This document shows positions 57,761-64,000 of a DNA stretch of 64,000 nucleotides, one piece after another. The stretch is taken from NCBI RefSeq assembly GCF_963675985.1, contig NZ_OY780958.1, forward strand, positions 1 to 64,000, given 5' to 3'. The DNA comes from an uncultured Roseibium sp. Lineage in GTDB: Bacteria > Pseudomonadota > Alphaproteobacteria > Rhizobiales > Stappiaceae. The position numbers were made by a program, and so were the translations under genes. The first letter of the stretch is position 1. Every line of letters starts with the position of its first letter. The notes beneath the pieces are model-generated. The model was not told the DNA's origin and made no database searches. It saw only the letters and a program-made list of their open reading frames with translations.

Positions 57761-58036
57761 TTATTTCCGGGCCGGCGCCTCATCGGGCGGGAGGGCTTTA
57801 TTCCCGTCAAAATCGACGATTCCTTCCGACAGGGCATAACAGGCGAGCCGAATCGACTTCGGAATTTCGACCGGCCGGCCGTCCCGGTTGCCTTTTTCGT
57901 AATACTGGATCATCCGCTTCTTAAGCCCCAGCTGTTCGGCAGCTTCCTTCTGCTTCAGCCCGAGTGACCGTCTCCATTCACGGAACTGGTCCGGGCTCAT
58001 AACAGGGGTGGCATGTGAGTTCTTGGTATCGGCCAT
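57761..58036 (-). CDS. XRE-type helix-turn-helix protein
   Basis: A 91-residue DNA-binding protein. MSPDQFREWRRSLGLKQKEAAEQLGLKKRMIQYYEKGNRDGRPVEIPKSIRLACYAL is a compact Cro/CI-like helix-turn-helix. The rest is too short for an effector domain. A Met at 58000 is an alternative start that trims 12 polar residues. It lies 170 bases before carB on the same strand; any role in car control is speculation. Confidence 0.82.
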   Translation of the reverse strand: MADTKNSHATPVMSPDQFREWRRSLGLKQKEAAEQLGLKKRMIQYYEKGNRDGRPVEIPKSIRLACYALSEGIVDFDGNKALPPDEAPARK

Positions 58037-58973
58037 GTCTTGTATCGTGCTTGCCGGTCGAGCAAAGGATCGAGCCTTTGCGGCAAGATGTCCGAAGTCT
58101 CTCGTGTTCAGCGGTTACATCCGTTCCGGCTTCCGTGATCCTGCAGGAGCCGGAAAACGGGGCCGGAAACTCATTAACCGACAAAATAATGAAGCGCTAC
58201 ATAAGCTTCGTTTGAAAACAGAAAAATCTTGAACGGTCGGGACTGTCAATGCGGAAGTGCACTTTGTGCCACCTTTGCAGAAGAAGGGACGGGCTCCCGG
58301 ACAAATCGCCTCATGCGCACACGATTTTGCGTTCAGTGTCGTTTTCCTGCATTATTTTCTGGGGACAGGTTGACCAACCTAAAGGTTGCATCCCAAACTA
58401 TTCAGACTCAGATTATTCGGAAAGGAATTGTTAACACGTAAAACAAAGCAGAATATAACACTCAAGAATATCGACGTTTTTACAGAGGGCGTAATTTATT
58501 TTTTTGCGGACGAAGAGGAGGTGAGATTGTTTTGAGTCCGGACATTTGCTTTTACGCAAGGTTTATTTTGAGATGTATATTTTATGTAAATATTATCGAT
58601 AATTAATATAATAAAGCGCCTTCAAGGCTGTGCTTCTCAGTGAGATTTGCATAAAGATCATAAGTTGCAGTTTATGTGTTGTGAAAACATCTCTCTTATT
58701 AAAAAAAATTCTAATTTTTGGCAATTCGCGCCAAATTCTTGAAATTGACGTGGATTAGCTATTCGAAAATAGTGTAAGAGAGTTATGTGAAAGCTTACAC
58801 GGCTTGGAGTTCGACCGCTCCCGTTCCTGTCCGTCATGTATCGTGGTGGGGATTGCAGCGATCGCGGGTATTCGGCGTGTGGGACCCGATGAATATGGGG
58901 GTGGGCCGTATCATCTGGATGCCGGATAGTCAGCGAGCCGTGAAAAATAACGAGAAACTATCGGGCAAGTTTG
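58037..58973. other. Long intergenic region, AT-rich from about 58420 to 58790
   Basis: 937 bases without a convincing gene. The middle 370 bases are strikingly AT-rich for this chromosome and contain several A/T runs (for example near 58495 and 58705). Short frames at 58008-58441 lack coding character. The right end carries the merR promoter and a 200-base leader. The AT-rich tract could be a nucleoid-protein site, an old insertion or an unseen small RNA. Confidence 0.55.
58745..58775 (+). promoter_or_regulatory. Candidate MerR-type promoter with 19-base spacer
   Basis: TTGACG (58745-58750) and TAGTGT (58770-58775) are 19 bases apart, with CTATT-CGAA-AATAG (58759-58772) as a dyad at the right side of the spacer. 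This suggests autoregulation of the MerR gene at 58974; the -10 match is weak. Confidence 0.45.
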
Positions 58974-59417
58974 ATGAACAACATAGCTATGAACATAGTC
59001 GCCGTTCCGGATATCGCGGGGCCGGTCGAAAAGGCCGCAACCGAAAACGAAGTTCTAGCAATTTCGGAAATGTCGGAAATGTTCGGCGTCACACTCCGAA
59101 CACTCCGGTTTTATGAGGAAAAAGGTCTTCTTCATCCCGTGAGGCGGGGTGCGCGCCGCTTTTACGGTTCGCGTGATGTCGGCCGCATGCGCGTGATCCT
59201 GCAGGCGAAGAAGATCGGTCTCACGCTGGCGGAAATCCGCCGGGTGATCAAACTGGTCGAAAGCGATACGCCGAAAGTGGACCAGTACCGCGAACTTCAA
59301 GGCATCTGCCAGGCGCAGCAGGAAATGCTGCACGAACAGAAGACGCTTCTGGACGAGCAGGTTGCCGAAGTCGACGACGTCCTGACGGCATTGAACAAGC
59401 TGGTGGCCGCCAACTGA
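58974..59417 (+). CDS. MerR family transcriptional regulator
   Basis: A 147-residue protein with an unusual 30-residue N-terminal lead before the helix-turn-helix (EVLAISEMSEMFGVTLRTLRFYEEKGLLHPVRRGARRFYGSRDVGRM) and a long coiled-coil dimerisation part (LQGICQAQQEMLHEQKTLLDEQVAEVDDVLTALNKL). The single Cys offers no metal site. Stand-alone MerR proteins of this type are widespread in alphaproteobacteria and may be developmental or stress regulators. The ATG is 58974; a Met at 58989 is possible. Confidence 0.85.
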   Translation: MNNIAMNIVAVPDIAGPVEKAATENEVLAISEMSEMFGVTLRTLRFYEEKGLLHPVRRGARRFYGSRDVGRMRVILQAKKIGLTLAEIRRVIKLVESDTPKVDQYRELQGICQAQQEMLHEQKTLLDEQVAEVDDVLTALNKLVAAN

Positions 59418-59481
59418 CGGGCCGCGTGGCGCCTTGCTTTCTCCGGCGCGAACACGAAAAGCCGCTTTCTGTCGTTAAAAA

Positions 59482-59502
59482 GGCCCGGATTGTTTCCGGG
59501 CC
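59482..59502. terminator. Bidirectional terminator between merR and carA
   Basis: GGCCCGGA-TTGTT-TCCGGGCC flanked by AAAAA on the left and TTTATTATTTT on the right. Confidence 0.85.
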
Positions 59503-59552
59503 TTTATTATTTTGCGATCTTTTTGCGGAACCGTCCGGTCATGCCGAGACGG

Positions 59553-60737
59553 TCAGGCCGCTTTTTTCGTTTCCCGCATGAAATCGGTGAAGCGCTTGAA
59601 CAGATAGTGGCTGTCACGCGGTCCCGGTGAGGCTTCCGGGTGATACTGGACGGAGAACACCGGCTTTCCTTTAAGGCGGATCCCGCAGTTGGATCCGTCG
59701 AACAGGGAGACATGGGTTTCTTCCACGGTATCCGGAAGGCTTGCGGCGTCGACGGCGAAGCCATGGTTCATGGACGTGATTTCGACCTTGCCCGTGGTGT
59801 GATCGTGGACCGGATGATTGGCGCCGTGATGGCCCTGATGCATCTTCACGGTCTTGCCGCCGAGGGAGAGAGCCAGCATCTGGTGGCCCAGGCAAATGCC
59901 GAAGACCGGAATGCCGCGTTCGACAAGCGCCTTGATGGTCGTCGTCGCATATTCACCGGTTGCGGCCGGATCGCCCGGTCCGTTGGACAGGAACACGCCG
60001 TCCGGCCGATAGGCCAGAACGTCTTCAGCTGTGGCGGTTGCCGGCAGCACGGTGACATCGCATCCGGCATCCGTCAGCAGGCGCAGAATGTTGCGCTTGA
60101 TGCCGAAGTCGAGAGCGACGACCTTGAATTCGGCCGCGCCCGCCTTGCCGTAGCCCTTGTCCCACTCCCAGGTGGTTTCGTCCCAATGATGGGTCTGGGT
60201 CGTGGACACGCTCTTTGCCAGGTCCATGCCCTCCAGGCCGGGCCATTCCGCAGCTTTCTTCTTCAAGGCATCCACATCGAATTTGCCGTCCGGCGAATGG
60301 GCGATCACTGCGTTCGGGACGCCCTTTTCACGGATCAGGGCGGTCAGTGCGCGGGTGTCGATCCCGCTGATGCCGATGATGCCGCGGGACTTGAGCCACT
60401 GATCAAGGCGGCGGGAGGCGCGATAATTGGACGGATCGGTCACTCCGGCATTCAGCACGCAGCCGCGAATGCCGCTGTCGGCGGCCATGTTGACGGTTTC
60501 GATATCTTCTTCGTTGGTGCCGACGTTGCCGATATGGGGAAAGGTGAAGGTGATGATCTGGCCGGCGTAGGAGGGGTCGGTCAGGATCTCTTCATAGCCG
60601 GTCATTGCCGTGTTGAAGCAAATTTCGCCAACGGCGTCGCCGGTTGCGCCAAGGCCTTCACCCTCGATCACGCTGCCATCGGCAAGTACGAGGAGGGCTG
60701 TCGCCGGCTTTATGGACCATGCGTCTGCAGTCGTCAT
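59553..60737 (-). CDS. carA: Carbamoyl-phosphate synthase small subunit
   Basis: A 394-residue glutaminase that feeds ammonia to CarB. The N-terminal interaction domain (ALLVLADGSVIEGEGLGATG, FNTAMTGYEEILTDPSYAGQI) is followed by a class I amidotransferase domain with Cys in VFGICLGHQMLA and His/Glu in SVQYHPEASPGP. I start at MTTADAWSIKP (60737), the form usual in the order; the frame could begin at 60770. It is divergent from yqeY and converges on merR. Confidence 0.96.
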   Translation of the reverse strand: MTTADAWSIKPATALLVLADGSVIEGEGLGATGDAVGEICFNTAMTGYEEILTDPSYAGQIITFTFPHIGNVGTNEEDIETVNMAADSGIRGCVLNAGVTDPSNYRASRRLDQWLKSRGIIGISGIDTRALTALIREKGVPNAVIAHSPDGKFDVDALKKKAAEWPGLEGMDLAKSVSTTQTHHWDETTWEWDKGYGKAGAAEFKVVALDFGIKRNILRLLTDAGCDVTVLPATATAEDVLAYRPDGVFLSNGPGDPAATGEYATTTIKALVERGIPVFGICLGHQMLALSLGGKTVKMHQGHHGANHPVHDHTTGKVEITSMNHGFAVDAASLPDTVEETHVSLFDGSNCGIRLKGKPVFSVQYHPEASPGPRDSHYLFKRFTDFMRETKKAA

Positions 60738-60979
60738 GTCTTGCGTTCCAGGTGTTGTTGGTGACATCATGCGCTGCAGGAAGGGCGTGAGCGCGCGGGC
60801 AGGAGCCCGTCAGATTGCCATCTGCATTAAGCGCGGGACTCTAGGGTAAGCCATCTCGATCGTCAACAGAGATCCTGTGAAAAAAAGGCTATATCTTTCA
60901 ACAACTTGCTTTGTTATGGGTTGAAGGCGGACTTGGGGCGCACTAAAGTTTGCGGCAGCCGCGGGGGCAGTGGAAAAGC

Positions 60980-61483
60980 ATGCGCGAGAAAATAACAGCC
61001 GCACTCAAGCAGGCGCAGGAGGTGGGCGAAAAACGCCGAATCGCCACCTTGCGTCTTGTTCAAACCGCCCTGAAAGACCGGGATGTCGCCGCGCGCGATA
61101 GCGGTCGGGACGGAGTCAGTGACGACGAAGTCATAGATATCCTGCAGAAAATGGTCCGCCAGCGCGAGGTTTCCGCTCAGGAATTCGAGGAAAGCGGGCA
61201 ATTGGATCTGGCCGAGCAGGAACGCGTGGAAGGTGAAATCATCCGCGAATTCCTGCCGAAAAAACTGGACGAAGAGGAGATCCGGTCGATCTGCGAGGAA
61301 ACCGTGCGCGACATTGATGCCCACGGCCTCAGGGATATTGGCCGGTGCATGTCGGAACTGAAGGCGCGCTATCCGGGGAAGATGGATTTTGTTCAGGCCT
61401 CCTGTGTGGTCAAGGATCTGCTGCGCTCCGACGGCCCCAAAAACGCGGACAAACCGGCCGAACAGGCCGGCGGAGACGCGTAA
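60980..61483 (+). CDS. GatB/YqeY domain protein
   Basis: A 167-residue cytoplasmic protein: MREKITAALKQAQEVGEKRRIATLRLVQTALKDRD, ILQKMVRQREVSAQEFEESGQLDLAEQE, EFLPKKLDEEEI and GKMDFVQASCVVKDLL. This is the YqeY family, homologous to the C-terminal tRNA-binding part of GatB, found next to dnaG in many bacteria. It probably binds tRNA or assists amidotransfer; the role is not settled. The start at 60980 leaves out ten unsupported residues. The gap to dnaG is about 200 bases. Confidence 0.92.
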   Translation: MREKITAALKQAQEVGEKRRIATLRLVQTALKDRDVAARDSGRDGVSDDEVIDILQKMVRQREVSAQEFEESGQLDLAEQERVEGEIIREFLPKKLDEEEIRSICEETVRDIDAHGLRDIGRCMSELKARYPGKMDFVQASCVVKDLLRSDGPKNADKPAEQAGGDA

Positions 61484-61684
61484 TGGTGTGAAGCGGCGAT
61501 GCCGTCCCGGCCTGGAGTTATGCCCAGGTTAGCCACAGGGAGGGATGCGGGCGGTGCGATTCATGCAAGGCGACTCGCTCTGGCCGCAATTTGTACTTAT
61601 CTTCGCTCATCTGGGTCCGGAGACTGCCGGACACTTTGACCCTATGTGTCCCTGATGAAAATCAGGCTCGTTTCGACGGATTCC
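61484..61684 (+). promoter_or_regulatory. yqeY-dnaG intergenic region with two dyads
   Basis: GTCCGG-AGACTG-CCGGAC (near 61615-61632) and GGACAC...GTGTCC (near 61629-61651) overlap just upstream of dnaG. They may serve as a terminator-like structure for yqeY or an operator for dnaG. Confidence 0.4.
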
Positions 61685-63640
61685 ATGCGCTTCGACAATC
61701 GGCTACTCGATGAAATAAGGGCCCGGATTACACTGTCCGACCTTGTCGGACGGCGGGTGACCTGGGACCGGCGCAAGACCCAGCCCGGCAAGGGCGACTA
61801 CTGGGCCTGTTGTCCCTTCCATCAGGAAAAATCCCCGAGCTTTCATGTGGACGACCGGCGCAACCGCTACAAATGTTTCGGCTGCGGGGCATCCGGCGAT
61901 CATTTCCGTTTTCTGACCGAAACCGAGGGCCTGAGCTTTCCCGAAGCCGTGGAGCGGCTTGCCGAACAGGCGGGCGTCGCTCTTCCGGCTCCGGACCCCC
62001 AGGCGGCCCGCCGGGAAAAGCAACGCGCCAGCCTCGCCGACGTGTGCGAAATGGCCGCGCAGTTCTTTCAGGCGGAGTTCGCTACCTCGAGAGGAGAAAC
62101 GGCGCGGGGCTATGCTCTCAAACGGGGGTTCACGCAGGAGATTCTGAGAGAGTTTCGCTTCGGCTACGCGCCGGACAGCCGGGATTCGCTCAAGCGCTAT
62201 CTGACCGGAAAGGGCGTGCCGGAAGAGATGATGGTCGAGGCTGGCCTGATCATCCGGCCCGAGGGCGGACGCCCGACCTATGACAGGTTTCGCGGACGTC
62301 TGATGATCCCGATCCAGGACGAACGGGGGCGGGTCGTCGCTTTCGGCGGTCGGACGCTCGATCCGAACGGTCAGCCCAAATACCTGAACTCGCCGGAGAC
62401 GCCGCTGTTCCACAAGGGCGTCATGCTGTTCAACGCGCACAGGGCCCGCGAGCCGGCCTTCAAGTCGGGCCAGGCGGTCGTGGTGGAAGGTTACCTCGAC
62501 GCCATTGCGTTATGGCAGGCAGGCGTGAAACACGTGGTCGCCACGCTTGGTACGGCCTTCACTGAAGATCAGGTGATGCGGCTGTGGAAATTCGCGGCCG
62601 AACCGGTCGTCTGTTTCGACGGCGACGTGGCCGGCGTCTCGGCGGCGCACCGGGCGATCGACCGCATCCTGCCGGTTCTGCGAAGTGGTTATTCGTTCCA
62701 GTTCTCCTTCCTGCCGGACGGCATGGACCCGGACGACCTCATCAGGGAGCGCGGTCTCGCGGGTTTCGAGGCAGAGGTCGAGCGAGCTCAACCTCTGTTC
62801 GATGCCGTCTGGGAGCGGGAGGTTGCCGTTGCCAGGCTGGATACGCCGGAACGCAAGGCGGCTTTGGAAAAGCGCTTCGACGATCTGATTGCGACCATCC
62901 GCGACCAACGGGTGCGGCGGCGCTATCAGCTCGACATCAAGCTGAAGCTGTCCAATCTGTTTTTCGAAATGTCCCGGCAACGGCGCGGCGACAGGAACAA
63001 GGACAATTTCTCAAGTTATTCCGGAGCCGCTCCGGCCCGGGTCGACGCGCCCGACGCGCCGCTTTTCGGAACGGAACGTCTGGTCTGCGGGCTGTGCGTG
63101 CGCTATCCGCAGTTGCTCGACCGGCATCTGGAGCGGATCGCCAGCCTTTGGTTTTCCGACGATCTGCACCGGCGGTTTCGTGATGCTCTGTGCCGGATTG
63201 CCGATGACCGGGACGGTGCGCCGGTGACGGAACTCTCAGCCACCGCCGATGAGCCTCTGCAACAGCTTCTGGCGGAGATGATCGCCGATCGCTCGGCCGG
63301 CCTGCAGGAGCGCAACGGCGGTGCCTTTTCCGCGCTCATTCAGCGCTTCCCGCTCTTGCGTAATCATCCCCCGGAGGATTTCGTCGAAGCCGTCTTTCTG
63401 CATTTCCTGGATGTGCTGGAACTGCGCACCCTGGAAAACGAACTGGAAATGGAGATGGCCGCGAGTGAGGCCGAACTGGACGAGGACGCCTGGAACCGCA
63501 TCCGCGCCGTTACCCAGGACCTGAGCCGCCGGCGTGAGGAATGTGTGCGCGAGGAGGCGGAACTTGCCGAGCGGGCAAAGAAGATCAAGGCGACGCCGAT
63601 GCCTGTTCCCGAGCAGGTTTCAGTTGCGGCGGGTGCCTGA
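61685..63640 (+). CDS. dnaG: DNA primase
   Basis: A 651-residue primase making RNA primers at the replication fork. The N-terminal zinc-binding CHC2 domain is CCPFHQEKSPSFHVDDRRNR then YKCFGCGASGD. The catalytic TOPRIM core has VVVEGYLDAIALWQAGV (Glu), VVCFDGDVAG (Asp-x-Asp) and GMDPDDLI, and the helical C-terminal part binds the DnaB helicase. The start is MRFDNRLLDEIRARI at 61685; the frame extends to 61646. In this order dnaG is followed by rpoD, which would lie just past the window. Confidence 0.97.
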   Translation: MRFDNRLLDEIRARITLSDLVGRRVTWDRRKTQPGKGDYWACCPFHQEKSPSFHVDDRRNRYKCFGCGASGDHFRFLTETEGLSFPEAVERLAEQAGVALPAPDPQAARREKQRASLADVCEMAAQFFQAEFATSRGETARGYALKRGFTQEILREFRFGYAPDSRDSLKRYLTGKGVPEEMMVEAGLIIRPEGGRPTYDRFRGRLMIPIQDERGRVVAFGGRTLDPNGQPKYLNSPETPLFHKGVMLFNAHRAREPAFKSGQAVVVEGYLDAIALWQAGVKHVVATLGTAFTEDQVMRLWKFAAEPVVCFDGDVAGVSAAHRAIDRILPVLRSGYSFQFSFLPDGMDPDDLIRERGLAGFEAEVERAQPLFDAVWEREVAVARLDTPERKAALEKRFDDLIATIRDQRVRRRYQLDIKLKLSNLFFEMSRQRRGDRNKDNFSSYSGAAPARVDAPDAPLFGTERLVCGLCVRYPQLLDRHLERIASLWFSDDLHRRFRDALCRIADDRDGAPVTELSATADEPLQQLLAEMIADRSAGLQERNGGAFSALIQRFPLLRNHPPEDFVEAVFLHFLDVLELRTLENELEMEMAASEAELDEDAWNRIRAVTQDLSRRREECVREEAELAERAKKIKATPMPVPEQVSVAAGA

Positions 63641-64000
63641 TGGGGCTAAATCGCCACAAAAGCACATTTTTTTAGCCGAATCTGATTGACCTGCGGCGAA
63701 TCACACTTGCGAATCGTAAACAGCAAGCTAAATACGGTATCTGCAGCAGCAACCGTCGCGGCATGGCATGAAGCCCCGGGCAATCATTCTCAAAGAGGCT
63801 GCAACAACCCGTATCGAACGCGGTGTGGCAAATGGAGCGTCATTTGCCCAGGCGTTACGCTCGTGGTTTCGGGTGAAGGCTTTTTTAGCCGCCTTTGATG
63901 CCACGGTTAATTGGGACTTAAGGGACACGGTTTACAACCCGATTCGATAAGCCAATGCAATGGGCTGCGCGGCCGTGAGGCTGGCGCGCCGGTTGTCGGG
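63641..64000 (+). promoter_or_regulatory. Region downstream of dnaG, probably the rpoD leader
   Basis: No gene is recognised in these 360 bases. TTGACC at 63687-63692 could be a -35 element; a TTTTTT tract follows the dnaG stop (63665-63673). The macromolecular-synthesis operon order predicts rpoD to begin after base 64000. Confidence 0.45.

Noticed and set aside
58008..58441. Small frames in the gap after the XRE gene
   Set aside because: No ribosome sites, unusual composition, and they overlap the XRE promoter region.
58787..59116. 109-residue plus-strand frame starting GTG
   Set aside because: It overlaps the MerR coding region in another frame and becomes Arg/Asn-rich there.
59640..60764. 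374-residue plus-strand frame
   Set aside because: Antisense to carA.

Overview
The window is a GC-rich stretch of an alphaproteobacterial chromosome, most likely from the Hyphomicrobiales. The ELM1-trxB-lsrB cluster with a divergent lrp/asnC gene and an adjacent AbcR-type small RNA is typical of that order. So are a choline-sulfatase almost colinear with rhizobial BetC, a ClpS2-type adaptor, a UvrB with long terminal extensions and the DUF1402, DUF1344, DUF992, DUF1176 and DUF3775 families. A Stappia/Roseibium-like marine relative is my best guess, but no 16S gene is present to settle it. There is no tRNA, rRNA, CRISPR array, prophage or transposase gene that I can recognise. Most of the window is ordinary core chromosome.

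Layout. 0-7.3 kb: a glycine-rich cold-shock-domain protein (cut by the window edge), DUF1176 and DUF1402 envelope proteins, a glyoxalase-II-like hydrolase, a large crescentin-like coiled-coil protein and clpS2. 7.3-13.1 kb: a repeat-rich accessory zone with hairpin repeats, a serralysin-type secreted metalloprotease carrying FG-GAP repeats, small membrane and secreted proteins, and a GIY-YIG nuclease gene bracketed by two copies of a palindromic element. 13.1-20 kb: uvrB, then a three-gene cell-envelope cassette (lipoprotein, modular peptidoglycan hydrolase, exported protein). 20-29.4 kb: a diguanylate cyclase, fumC, a chemoreceptor, betC and a MerR/carboxymuconolactone-decarboxylase pair. 29.5-38 kb: a double receiver protein, ferritin-like protein, peroxiredoxin with divergent oxyR, a class D beta-lactamase, SelW-like and LicA-like proteins, and several small membrane proteins, two of which are very short.

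38-51 kb: a PAS protein, an aspartate aminotransferase, an ArsR/dehalogenase operon with an apparently leaderless promoter, an EF-G-like GTPase, msrP, then the AbcR-like sRNA, lsrB, trxB, ELM1 and a divergent lrp. 51-64 kb: a PAS-GGDEF-EAL protein, a freshly broken VOC gene, greA, carB, an XRE regulator, an AT-rich intergenic tract, a MerR gene, carA, yqeY and dnaG, with rpoD expected just beyond the edge.

Themes. Oxidative and thiol stress recurs (Prx6/OxyR, ferritin, TrxB/LsrB, MsrP, SelW-like, thioredoxin-like). Cyclic-di-GMP and chemotaxis signalling are represented by two GGDEF proteins, one MCP and one REC-REC protein. Pyrimidine/arginine entry (carA, carB) and replication/transcription (dnaG, greA, uvrB) form the core. 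The items most worth a second look are the AbcR-like sRNA, the GIY-YIG gene with its flanking palindromic repeats, the leaderless ArsR/dehalogenase operon, the repeat-built cold-shock protein, and the VOC pseudogene with two apparent G-to-A lesions.
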